From assembly GCA_018524725.1 (NCBI GenBank), contig JAEUWP010000602.1, positions 62,001 through 126,000 on the forward strand: a stretch of DNA of 64,000 bases, written 5' to 3'. The stretch comes from Podaxis mareebaensis (lineage: Eukaryota > Basidiomycota > Agaricomycetes > Agaricales > Agaricaceae). A program made the translations under genes and the position numbers. The notes beneath the pieces were generated by a model, which worked only from the letters and a program-made list of their open reading frames with translations, did no database searches and had not been told where the DNA came from. This document shows positions 1 to 11,624 of the stretch, piece by piece. Position 1 is the first letter of the stretch, and each line of letters begins with the position of its first letter.

Positions 1-574
<574 letters not shown>

Positions 575-1345
575 GGCTGGAGATGGGTATTATGTATAAA
601 TAAAGTGGGCTGATGTAGACGGATGTAGACTGATGTGATGTGAATGTGATGGAGTTAACTCAGAGTTAATAATACTACGTCATTGACGTGAACGCATGGT
701 TAGTGTGACTGAGCCCAGGCTGTGACAGATCAGGAACCGGGGAAGAGGCGAGATGACGTCATAGTTTCGCGTTGTTTTGTCTTTTCTTCTGGGAGAGAAG
801 ACGATAAAATAGACGCAGCGAAGCATGGTAGGCGACGCTGGTGAGGAAGGGCGTTAAGAAAGGTAGAGGAGAGGCGATGGGTGAGGCTGCGGGGAGGGAT
901 GGGAGTGATAGGCGCAAGGAAATGAAGGGTTTGATGGTGTGTGATGACGTAGCGGGACAACGGCGGAGCGCAAGCAGTGTGGAAAATTGCCTTTGTCCGG
1001 TTTCCAGCTGGGCAATCTTGTCCTTGGAGCTTTGGTTCCTTTCTCTCCCCCGCGTAGATACATTCCTTTTCTGTTGTCCGCTGTAGTGACTGCCTGTCGA
1101 CGCGTTTTGTGGGAGCGACATCGTGCAGCAGACCGCGTGGATCGCAGACTTGCAGGATCCGGCATCGGGTCAGTGTTGCAAGGAGTTTTGTTGATTTGCT
1201 GATAGAAAGTGGTGTCGTGCAAGCGAGTTGCGTCATTCTGCGGCGTGAGCAGCAGGCTGGACGTGGGCTTCCTTTCTGCCCACCTTGACCTCTTCCTCTC
1301 CAGGTACTTGTCTCCATATTCCCTCCTCTTCTCCGCTGACTCCCA
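575..1345. other. Intergenic stretch with a CRE-like palindrome
   Basis: No gene recognised. It holds the 3' flank of the aminotransferase gene and the promoter and leader of the next gene. A perfect TGACGTCA palindrome (ATF/CREB-type bZIP site) lies at 754-761. Open frames on the minus strand across 730-1317 overlap each other and have no recognisable domain. The last 150 bases are C/T-rich, as is common just upstream of fungal start codons. Confidence 0.5.
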
Positions 1346-4300
1346 ATGGGCTCTTTCTTCTCAGTCCCCTTTACACTTTTCCATCATCCCATGGACCCCT
1401 CCGCCCCGCCCGCAAATACCTCCCGCCCCACCCATATTCCCCTCCCCCCGCCTCCGTCCTTTTCCGCCTTTCTCTCCACCCCGTCTCCCTCCCAGCGCGA
1501 CGACCCTTTTAAAGAGGATGTTCAGTCCCCGTATCTCCAGTTCTACACCGCGCCGTCTACTCCTTATTCTGACCCAGGAACACCCCAACCTCCCTCGCCT
1601 GCTGCTGCGGACTACTTTACGCCTCCAACTTCTCCCTTTGTTGAAATACCCGCTCCTGAGCCTACGCTCCCGCCAGAGGCCACTCCCGTACCCGAGGTCC
1701 AGGTCCCTGCAAGGTCCCCTTCTCCGCCCGCCGCTGTCCCTCTCATAGCTCCACACCCCGCAAACACCTATGTCTCTCCTAGTCCTTATGGCACCGATGA
1801 TATCTACCCTGGTATCCCCGTGGACATCGTCAATGATCTCATACTCGATGATGGCAGTCTCACCGCTCTCGAAAAAATTTATTTATTTTGTCGAAGCAAG
1901 CAGGTCATACATCGCTCCTTTATCGTCAAAAACATGCCAAAACTTCTTCACGAAGTGCCCCCTCAGGAAGCGGTCGAGTACGTCTTGCCGCTTTTCCGGG
2001 AACTCGTTCTCGACCCTGGTATGCTTTCATCTACGTAGCGTGTTCATCTCCGGTTCGCTGATCTTGCTATTACCTATCTTTGGATGCAACTACAGACGAA
2101 AGCGTGCAAGAAGAATTCAGTCGGTCCCTAGGAGACGTCATGTGGTGGTTTCTTACAGTAAGTGGCTGGATACACCGTCATTTCTTCATTCATCGTGACT
2201 GACAATGAGTCCGTAGCACTGCCGAGTAGTCGAGGATTACAATGAACAAGAAGATGACGATCATGCTTCGTCTCCTGCCCGGATACACTATCAAACGTTC
2301 ACCCCCCTTTTCGGCACGCTGATCCTGAGCAGCAATGGCAATGTCAGCGAAACTGCCCGTTGCTCGATCACTGCCGTTCTCGATCGAATTAAAAAGGCCG
2401 ACGATAGAGACATCATGGCTCGAGGTGGGGAGATCCGGCCTCCACTTCCTCCAGAGAATCTTTGGAAGGCTCCTGCACAAGATTATGCAATGGATGACCC
2501 CGAGATTGAGGAGGAGGAGCCTGAGGTCGGCCTGTTCGGACCGGAAGAGAGAACTCGAGTCAAGCACGAGATTTTGGCCGCCATTGTAGTGGCCCTTGGC
2601 CGACTTGACCTCCTTTGGGAGGATGGCCTAGCTACAGAGGGGGTGGTTGCAACAGCTGGACATAGTGTCGACCAGCGGCGGTCGTGGCTGGAAGCCCAGA
2701 GTGGTGACGGAGTCCAGGTGGTCTCGCCAGATGAAATGAATAGCGACGAGAATGGTGTGATGACATCAAACGACCTCGAGGCATCGACATCTAACGTTAT
2801 TTTCAAAGAGGATACAGTCAACCCATACTTCCCAATTGTCCCCAGCACATTTTCTGCACCCTCTTCGACGTCATCCACACCCTCAACTGGCAACTCGACT
2901 AATTCATCGTCTGGATCTTCTCCGACGGCTCCCGTTGTCGGTGTTTCGTCGCTCGATGCGTCCCATGCAGGATCTGTTCCAACCTCTAACGGCCCTGCCG
3001 AGGTTCTTTCCGGTAGTAATTCTTCCTCATCTCACGCGTCCGAGGACACAAACGGCACGGCCCAAGGAGCGTCTCGAACGTTGCAGGTTGATGCTAGTCC
3101 GCCGACATTGGCTTCCCCGCAAGTACTGCCTGAATCTTATCAGCTTCCTGCATTTCTGCAACCTCGAAGATTACGTCGCTCAAATGGCCCGCTTGCGTAT
3201 CAGCTGAACCTGGGAAACCTGATCCACGAGGAGGAAGAGGACGTCTATTATGATGAACAGGCCACTAATGGGCGTTGGTCGACCATGCGCCTCGTTGCCG
3301 CTATCGCGACCAATGGTAAATTAAATACTTACTATCCTCTGTCATTTGTTTCTCTGAACGTTGTTATCTCTCGCGCAGGGACGTCGGATTTGGAAACCGA
3401 GATTTATCTCATCAGGGATGTTAACCGTTCGGTAAAGGATCCCGTCTATTGGGTCAGGCGTGAGGCCGCATTTGCTATCGGAGCGCTTGCCAGAGTCGTC
3501 CCAATTGAATATGTTATAAATGACTTGGTAAGATCCATTCATGGCAGCTACGTTTATTTTTTCCATTGATTGTTATGTAGGTTCCCATGTTTGAGCGCCT
3601 TGTTCGTGATCCGCACCCCGATGTTCGTCAGAATATTCTGTTTTCACTTCCTCCTCTCGCACAGAGGCTTCCCTACAGTCGGCGTCGGGACCTTGTTTCG
3701 AACACGTTGACTGCACTCTCTCAAGACCCTGAAATCACCGTCCGCGAGAGCGCACTGGACACACTGTCAGAGACTATCTATGCTTTCGCCGATGACCCAC
3801 AGGGACCACCAGAGTTCTTACTCCACATGTACCTCGGCCGTAAGGAAGATAACAACGTCCGTAATGGAACCCGATTAATCACGTTCGATATACCTCCTCC
3901 GCTGGAGGCGTTTTACCTCGATACTAAGAGGCCGTTGACGCTGGCGTTTGGATTTCCTGCCGTTGCCTTGACGTTGGGTAAAGAACGTTGGGGCGAGTTG
4001 AGAGACGCCTATCTCGACCTTGCGGCCAATCGCATGAACGACGTGAAGCGGTCGTTAGCTGCTGGCATAGGAGAGATCGCGAAGATCATTGGACCCGAGA
4101 ACGCGCGTAGAGATCTCGTGCAAGTGTGGTGGAACTCGATCAACTGCAAAGATGGGCCCACTCGCATTCGTGCAATAGAGAACCTGGAGACATTCATTGG
4201 CGTAGTCGGGAAGGACCTCGGGTTATCATTTTGGGAGGGTGTGTTAAAGAACTGGGAAGCTCATATATTCAAGGGGTGGAGAGAGCGCAAGACCATCCTT

Positions 4301-5395
4301 CAAGAATTGGTCAAGATGCCGGGGTTGTTGGGCAACGAGGTTTTGCCTGTAGTCAAAGCGATCGAGGCGCAAGCCTTACTTGACCAAGAGCAAGGTGTCC
4401 GTGACATCGCAGTCGAGAATGTATGCACTTTCTCATTCGTGCTATATACGGGGTTTCTTATGTGTCTTATCTCCTGCGTAGCTTCCCAAAATCTTCGGCC
4501 TGCTGAGCCCCCGCCATGACCTTCTAGATGATCTCAACAACGCAATTACACAACTACTCTCTTCGACATTCCGTAGGAGGATGACGTATGTGGCTCTGCT
4601 ATGCTTCCCAGCCTGTGCCTTTCGAATCTGTACTGACGGGGTGATTCACTTTGCAGCTTTGCATCGTGTCAGAGATCAATCTTTTTGGCTTCTGTGGGGT
4701 CGGGGCAAAAACCGTCTACGGCACTCACTGACACCATGCTTCGCGCGATGTGTGATTTGTCCAAGGATTCTGTCACCGACGTGAGGATATGTGTTGCCCG
4801 TTTTGTTGGAAGTGCCTGTGGTATGTTCCTCCCACCTATGCAAAGAGTCTACCACGAGGCTGATGCGGCATGTGTAGACAAATTTGTGCGGGAATCCGAA
4901 CCTGTTCCAGACCTTCTTGCCGAGATTGTTCAACGGTTATCGCGGGACAACTCTCTGTCAGTCAAGAGATTCGTGCCTGATCCAGCAGCTCTGCTTGGTG
5001 GAGAATCGGTCACATTCCCGTCTTTCAAAGAAGAAGTGGAGCCACAGCTTGTGACACCAATGAGGTCAAGGCATTTTTCTAAACCTCCCCTCCCACGACG
5101 AGGTTCTTCAGCCACTGTTTCGTCAGCTGCTGATTCTCTCAACACCGAAGACCGATCTATAGACGCTAATGTTAACGGTGCCGGTATGGTGGTAGAACGG
5201 AGCTACGGCGGTCAAAATAATGCACGGGATGATGATCAAAGATACGGTGCTACGGATTCGCAAGCTGGCATGTTTCAGCCTGATCCTAGTGTGGGTAGCG
5301 TGACACCATGCGCTGGAGTGTGTCAGCTTCCACCCAGGACCATCGGATGTTCATCCAACGCGATGGACGTCGATGATGGCGAAGTGAGCACTTGA
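1346..5395 (+). CDS. HEAT-repeat protein, PP4 regulatory subunit 1-like
   Basis: Large multi-exon gene for a helical-repeat protein resembling the regulatory subunit 1 of protein phosphatase 4. The Pro-rich, disordered N-terminus starts at ATG 1346, with an alternative in-frame ATG at 1391. It is followed by a conserved helical block (SLTALEKIYLFCRSKQVI and EAVEYVLPLFRELVLDP), then HEAT-type repeats such as MFERLVRDPHPDVRQNILF and DPEITVRESALDTLSE. A Ser/Thr-rich insert of about 100 residues (bases 2800-3130) separates two repeat groups. Introns are seen near 2019, 2155, 3316, 3528, 4420 and 4588, each GT-AG and in frame. The C-terminal 150 residues are low complexity. The HEAT fold is well supported; the PP4R1 label rests on resemblance of the N-terminal block and is less certain. 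Confidence 0.75.
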
Positions 5396-6101
5396 TGAAC
5401 TCGAGGCGTATATGATTAGCACGCCGAAGTGGCTGGAGGATGAAGATTTCAATCTTTGTGTGAATGGAAGCTCTATTTCGGGGAAGCACATGTCCACCCT
5501 CTCTCATTGTTTGTTCTATTTATTTCAAGGTTTATCAGATGGCTATTTGCGCTTTCTTCGATACTGTTACCCTTGTGTTTAATGCGAGCGTTTACTTGGT
5601 CCCTTTTATCTCCATGCTTTTTTTTCGGTTTGGAGTTTTTTGCATTTAATATTAATCCCAGTAGTAACTATAAGATAGGAATATATTTGCAGCCTATCTT
5701 CAAAGAAACCATCATGTCCATCTAAATCAGCTAGAGCGGAAAGGTGGGCGTATGACAGGGATCAACATCTTGATGCATTGATTTGGGGCACAACCCACGG
5801 TGGCGGTGGGGGATAGCGAGGCTGGCATAACGTGAGCGTTGGGGTGTCTTCTCACATTAGCGTTTGCTTTGGAACTCTGAGCTGAGCTCTCTGGAAGCGA
5901 CTCCTCTCTTCTCCGGTCTCTTTAGCGGACCTAACTCCACCTACCCCCGGGCCTCTTTCCCGCTTTCGCCTCTTCGTCGCCCTTTCCTGGCCTCCGAGAA
6001 CCACTGACCAGTCCTTACACACCACCACACTCTTTTGCTCTTACTATCAACCTTGCCCTCCTCCCCTTTGTATAACTACGTGACAGGACATCTATGAGGG
6101 T
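5396..6101. other. Intergenic stretch
   Basis: No gene seen. It contains the 3' flank of the HEAT-repeat gene (T-rich around 5500-5700) and, from about 5880, C/T-rich sequence typical of a fungal promoter and leader. A short upstream ATG at 6094 opens a five-codon frame that overlaps the start of the next gene. Confidence 0.4.
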
Positions 6102-7746
6102 ATGGACATGAACTATCTGCTTCGAAAACTGGATCTTAGGGCCTTTCGTTATTGTGTCCTCGGTAAGCGCCGACACGTTTCTTGATATCGGACGGATGAA
6201 TCTTAAGGCTGAATGCCACCTCTTTTTAGTTACCTTTCTCATTTGTAATGCGTTGGTCGCAAGTATCGCTGTATGGAATTTGGGTCTTGCTCGTGGACTT
6301 GAGAGTTCTAGGTGTATGCAACAATCATCTCCATTTTGGCTCGCTTAATTGATGAAATCCTCCTCGTAACCTACAGCGTCATTACTGGGTATTGATGCCT
6401 ATCTGACTTTTCTTGGTTGCTCTGGACTGCTTCTCTTGTTTGTTGTGTGAGTAGCATGCTAAAGTTTTTATTGCGCCCGTGGCAATGCTGATGGTGATAT
6501 GACTGACGATGCTTCTTGAATGTAGTGGCTTCGTAGAGCTTGCTCGCAAATGTTGGTCCATTGCGACTGTGTGGTTTGAGTGTGTATGGATTTCGTTGTG
6601 GGGACTGATGTATAATGGTGCGTTGCCCGGCGGGTTAGGAGTTTTCTTGCAGCTGATATCCTTTTTAGTTGCCGGAATTGCTCTGACTGTCATCGTATCT
6701 CAGGAAGATTGTAGTACTACTGACCGGTGTAGGTGTCCCTTACCCTAATTATTCAAGAGCTGAAATATATTTTCCCCCGACAGCGCCAAAGTGTGTCTCG
6801 GCCCAAGTGTTGCTGGCATTCACTTGGTTATGTGCCATGGCTTGTTCGTTTTCCATTTTTTTCCTTTGATAAGCAGCGGTCCTGACAACTATTGCGCCCA
6901 GTAACCATCTACTTCTCTACACTCATTTTTGCCGTCTTCACCAACAAAAAGAAAGACCCAACCATCTGGCACTCCATGATGCGCAAGTTCCCCTGGGCCG
7001 GGACATGCACCATCCTCGCCAGCGCGCCACCTACCCCAACACTGCCGCGATTCCAGAACACTGTTCCAATTATCCACGCCCCTAGGCCGAAGCATGCTCG
7101 ACAGAACGGCACGATGCGTGCACCGATATTTTCTTGGCGGTCTGGCCTCAGTCATGAGTACCAGATTGAACATTATCAGCCGCCTGCAATTGTTCAACCC
7201 GAAGCCTCTCGCGCTGCCGACTTACCGCGCGCCGCTGCCCCTCCTATGCTTCGAGCGCCAGTTCTGCCCCCGGTCGAGACAGGATTATCAGAAAGCACTT
7301 TTACCTCCTCCCTCTATCCTATGTATATGCAACAAGCTATTGTCAACGCCAACTCAGAACCAACTCGCCCAGAACCAGCATTGACCGATGCTACCGTGAG
7401 TGCTGCCAGTCTGGTAGCACAAGCACCTATTCAAGCTACTCTCCCACCCCCTCCACCACCGCTGGGGGACTGGCCAAGACCCGACATCATCTCGCAACCT
7501 GTTACGAAAACCAAACGGAAGATGCCACCCGTCCCCTGCGACAATTCTTCCGGAGAAAACGGTGTTTCACATTCTCCTTCGGGGTCGAGGCAGCGAGAAC
7601 GTGACGCAAACCCTAGTCGTGCCGGCCAATCTACTGCCCCTTCGTCCTTTGCACCCGCACGTCCTATTGGCCCTCGTAGGAGGTCTGGGAGCTCTGACAT
7701 GACAAGACCCCCAGCGCCGGACTTGCGGAGGGTTGAGTATGCATGA
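6102..7746 (+). CDS. MARVEL-like tetraspan membrane protein 1
   Basis: Multi-exon gene for a four-helix membrane protein with a long cytosolic tail. The first exon starts at ATG 6102. Hydrophobic segments follow: TFLICNALVASIAVWNLGL, IDAYLTFLGCSGLLLLFVV, a third near FLVAGIALTVIV, and AQVLLAFTWL joined to TIYFSTLIFAVF. Cysteines flank the loop before the last helix (QEDC and KCV), as in its two downstream neighbours. From 6930 to the stop the protein is Pro/Ser/Arg-rich, about 260 residues. Two exon joins (after about 6310 and after about 6730) do not keep frame with the best GT donors, so exact boundaries there are unsettled. Family assignment rests on topology and likeness to the neighbours. 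Confidence 0.65.
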
Positions 7747-8543
7747 TCGCCGGTCGATGCTCATAATGTTAGGTGTTGTATCTTATAAGACTATGTGATT
7801 AGAATTCAAGTGATTTGTATTCTATTGATTATGAGGAGGTTGTTCGGCTTCTTCTGGAGCTAACCCCCCTGGAGGACTGATTAAGATGGAACAGGCTTGC
7901 ACGGCGGAATGTATCCCAAATGGTATGGTTTGCTCCCAATGTTTTGCACATCTCTCACAATTAAACTTGCATCCTCAATATGACATTGAAGAGCCGCTCA
8001 TCAGAGAAAAAGACAAAATACTTACATACGGTAGTCAAGGGTCGATGTTTGTTTGCACGCCGAGAGACCAAACAGGTGTCCTAATATGGTTAACGTCAAC
8101 TGTCTATTGTCTCTCGCTCTTGTACTTTCTTTTGTTCTCCCAGCGCACCCTAATAAAACTTCATTGTCTCTCCGGGCACTCGTAATGTCGGCTACAACCG
8201 TCTCAGGGCAACCTACGTGCATTTTATTGTTAATAAGGCCATACCTTAGTATCCCCGGTTCCCCCTGCACTCTCTGGTGGAGTCTGCCTTACAGCAATTT
8301 GCCGCTTCGGGCTTAGGCCTACCGGAAGATTCTTCTGTGGACCTCATTGAACTATCTCTCTGACCTTCTTTTGAATTTCTCACTTATTATTTACTTTTGA
8401 TCTCTAACTACTCTTCTTCCGCATTTTTGGCTTCCGTGCTGGCCTCGGTTTCGCAAGACGAATCTCTCACTTGCATCATCATTGGACACTCCACGATCGC
8501 ATTTGCTTAAAGGCCTTAGACCTAATACCCACCCACAACGACC
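7747..8543. other. Intergenic stretch
   Basis: No gene recognised between the first and second MARVEL-like genes. Open frames here are short, overlap on both strands and show no domain. The last 200 bases presumably carry the promoter of the gene starting at 8544. Confidence 0.4.
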
Positions 8544-9957
8544 ATGTTGAACGCATTTCTGGTCATACGCACTGCTTTCTTTGGTGAGCACTAAGGACCA
8601 CCATCCTGTTCGCATGAGCTGATACCGAAGTATCTTTATAGCTCTCCTTTTAATGTTTTCCCTTTTGTCACTTGGTTTCACGGCTTGGAATATCAGCTCC
8701 ACATCAACCATTGGACGTCACGGTGAGCCGCGGCCCCATCTTGTCTCCCGCCCTTTGCTAACGTGGATCGAAGTGCCTGGGTCATCAATATTCGCAATTT
8801 TCACCGATTGCCTGTTGTTCATCCTTGTTGGATTGTGAGTCAAGACATGTGAAGGGTGCCTAAGCCGTCCCTAACAGTCTACCTTCAGTGCAACGATCGA
8901 ATATTTCAAGCCTCACGTCCGGTCTGCAAACGTACTAATGGAGTGTGGATGGGTAGCAATCATTGGTTTGTTTCAGCTTGGTACGTCAAACGACTTGGAT
9001 TTATGAGCCGAGTCCATACTAAGCGTACATGCAGGCGCCGCCATCAGTATAACCACAGGCAGTTCCTTCCCAAGTTGCATTACTGGTGAGTGACTCCAAA
9101 CCTTGGAACAGAGTTCGAGCTGTTTATTGATCGCGCTGTACATACAGACGATTGGAGCGTTTGTGCCTCAGTCTCGGTGCTTGTCCCGGTATCATGGCTG
9201 AATGCCTTGATTGGTAAGTTCACTGCACGAATTAAGACAAGACTTTAGACTCATCCAATAAATGTTAGCATTTGCATACTTTTTTGTGCTTTTCATCAGC
9301 ACCATGTCCCACGTTCGCACCTATCCTGACATATGGACACGAACAATCTACACCGTAGACTGGTTCGTTGATCCCAGGATGAAAGCTTTCCTACAACAGG
9401 CGACTTCGCAGCCGAGACTAGTTTCGTGGACCCAATACCTCGATGGTATCCAGTCTACTGCAGCACGGAAACAGCTTTATGCATTGGAGGATCAAGATGT
9501 GGAGAAGGCCCCTTGGGCAGAGAACATTAGCATCCGTCGCGGCAGAGACGACCCGTATGCAGCTTCTATGACGACTAAGTCATATTCTAGAAGTGGGCGA
9601 TCGACCCCCTTCAGCTTCGCCCCTTCCAGTCACAGGACGACGGAATCTGTATCGGATCGCAGTGGCCGCTCGCTACCCTACTCCAATTCGAGCGGTCAAG
9701 CAACACCAGCAACAGAGAATGCGCCTCTGCCCTCTCTGCCTCCTCTACCTCCGATAACATTGTCAAAGGATCATTCTCAGGGGTCCTTTGGCTCGAGATT
9801 TGTGGAGAGGCTGAGCCGAGACCTCAGAAAATCGCCACAATCAGTTCTACCTCAGATCGAGACCATGAGCCCATTCCCCTCGACGGTGGAAAATCATGAC
9901 TTGCCTATCCCGCTTCCGCGGAGGTCGGAATGGATACGTGCAGACAGCAGGTTCTGA
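8544..9957 (+). CDS. MARVEL-like tetraspan membrane protein 2
   Basis: Seven exons joined by short GT-AG introns encode a four-helix membrane protein. Helix 1 is TAFFALLLMFSLLSLGFTAW. Helix 2 is IFAIFTDCLLFILVGFATI. Helix 3 lies around CGWVAIIGLFQLGAAISI. Helix 4 is VSVLVPVSWLNALIAFAYFF continuing into VLFIST. A small extracytosolic loop before helix 4 has two Cys (SFPSC and WSVC), a likely disulfide. All introns are in frame: donors near 8584, 8724, 8835, 8982, 9086 and 9210. The last exon supplies a Ser/Arg/Pro-rich cytosolic tail of about 220 residues with SRSGRSTPF-type phosphosite motifs. MARVEL proteins organise membrane domains; its cargo or role is not readable here. Confidence 0.75.
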
Positions 9958-10096
9958 CCCACGTGCGGGACTCTCGGAGCCAGATCCTTGTAATGATAGT
10001 CATTTAATGATAATGCAGCCGGACAGCATTCACCACGGACTCCTACGGTATCAAAACAGATGTATAATCATTGTATTCATAGTCCACACCATAATA

Positions 10097-10969
10097 TCAC
10101 AACGATGAAAGGGAATTTCGTCCCCCCTCAGGTGTGCCGTTATCGAGGTCGTCTAATGAAAGACCTGCTGCCTGAAGGCGACGTCGAAGCTTTCTTACTT
10201 CATCTTGTAAGGCCAGTAGTTCCGTTTGCGCCTGATGTAGTTCTTCTTTTGTTGAGGCGAGCTCCTCCGCCTGCTCTGCACTGAGTTCCCCCGCACCAAG
10301 CGCCACACCTGGACGGTCAGGTCACAAGACATTCAAACGTCGAACAATGGCAAGAACTCCTACCCTCCATCAACTTCATGATACGCCAGAACCGCAAAAT
10401 GATGAGGAGCGCCGCAAACTGCTGTTCTCTTCCCTTTAGTACCACTTCTAGGACAAATGCGGTGACGATAACAAAGGCATCAAATAGGTGTAGCGTAGCC
10501 AGTGGAAACCCGCCAAATGGGTTATAGTAACGAGGACCAAAAGCAAATAGGGCAAGGATGATCTCAGCCAAGAAGGCGCTAGTGACTCCCAAAGAGATAT
10601 GGGACAAAACTTTTAGCCATGTTGGTTCGTGTTCATGTTCTTCGCAATGCCCTGAGAGAAAGCTGTAGCCAAGATCGGCTATAACGCAACCGGCGTCAAT
10701 GACGAGCTAGGGGCGTGGAACATATCTGGTGTGAGTCAAAAGTCGCCATATTCATCATTACAGCACATTCTACGAACCAAGAATAGGACAAAGAGATGCG
10801 CCCACCGACTTTCAATTATATGCCCGATCCGCCGCTGCCAAACTCGGACCTTCCGCTTGAAAGAGCGCCATGGGTTATCGATGGGCGATACGTCACTCTC
10901 GATACGACTCCATGGGCGGCCTGTGTCCGTCCTCGTGGTTGGAAGCACCCCGCCTTCGAGCTCTGGCAT
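10097..10969 (-). CDS. Voltage-gated proton channel, Hv1 family
   Basis: Three exons (10969-10778, 10706-10364, 10308-10097) give a 248-residue voltage-sensor protein without a pore domain, the Hv1 layout. S1 has LVIDAGCVIADL, with Asp68 at the selectivity position (human D112). S2 has AEIILALFAF, with Glu112 at human E153. S3 has FDAFVIVTAFVLEVVL, with Asp140 at human D174 and Glu151 at human D185. S4 reads LRFWRIMKLMEG: charges R169, R172, K175. The family's Asn (human N214) is Glu178, and the S2 Lys (human K157) is Ala116. The S1-S2 loop has a HCEEHEHE run at residues 84-91. The C-terminal 65 residues form a coiled coil, as expected of the dimeric channel. The gene is convergent with the upstream MARVEL-like gene, 139 bp apart. 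Intron 1 has a weak donor (gttcgt). Confidence 0.9.
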
Positions 10970-11624
10970 TTTTCAAGCTCAGAAGGTGTTTTCGAGGCAG
11001 TGTAAGATGGTTACTGCACTCGCCTGGGATCACAGGGGCACGAGGCATAGTGGCACAGCGATCAACGATCAGACGTGTGTACATTTTTAGCTATGATACA
11101 AAGCTTGTTTGAAATCCTGATTGCCTCTTGGAGTATATCAGGTCTTGGCTCTAGTCCTCGACACTCGCTTAACAACCCGGATATGCTGTAACGCGACCCC
11201 CAAGTCAGGAGGTTACGGCGAGAAATAATTTATCAGTACCAGACCAACGACAGACAAGCTTTTTCTAACCATGGCGTGTAGCAACCAACGGTCAGCGCCC
11301 GTGCTGAACTTTCTACTTATCGGTGGCCACCAACGACAGGTCAAGCACAGGTGTCCGCCTGTGATATTGACGGCTGTCACGCCTCTTGTGCGCATCACAG
11401 AGATGCAAGTCATATAACCATGTCCCGAAACGTGCACTTTGGGTAACTTTTCGCCTTCTTCTCTTCCTTCACTGACCTTTGTCAATCTTTACTTTCGTTG
11501 CCTATCGTTCTCCATTGTCCCTGGTGGCCTTTTCTTTTCTTTCTTTTACTTCGATTCCGGCCTCGCGTGTTTTGATTTTTCATCTTTACTTTTATCTGAA
11601 GAATTCAGCAGGTTTGAAAGGGGG
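10970..11624. other. Divergent intergenic stretch
   Basis: Lies between the start of the proton channel gene (minus) and the third MARVEL-like gene (plus), so it should hold both promoters. C/T-rich tracts occur at 11440-11600. No coding sequence recognised. Confidence 0.45.

Noticed and set aside
730..1317. 195-codon open frame on the minus strand
   Set aside because: Lies in the promoter of the HEAT-repeat gene, overlaps three other frames of similar length, and has low-complexity, domain-free translation.
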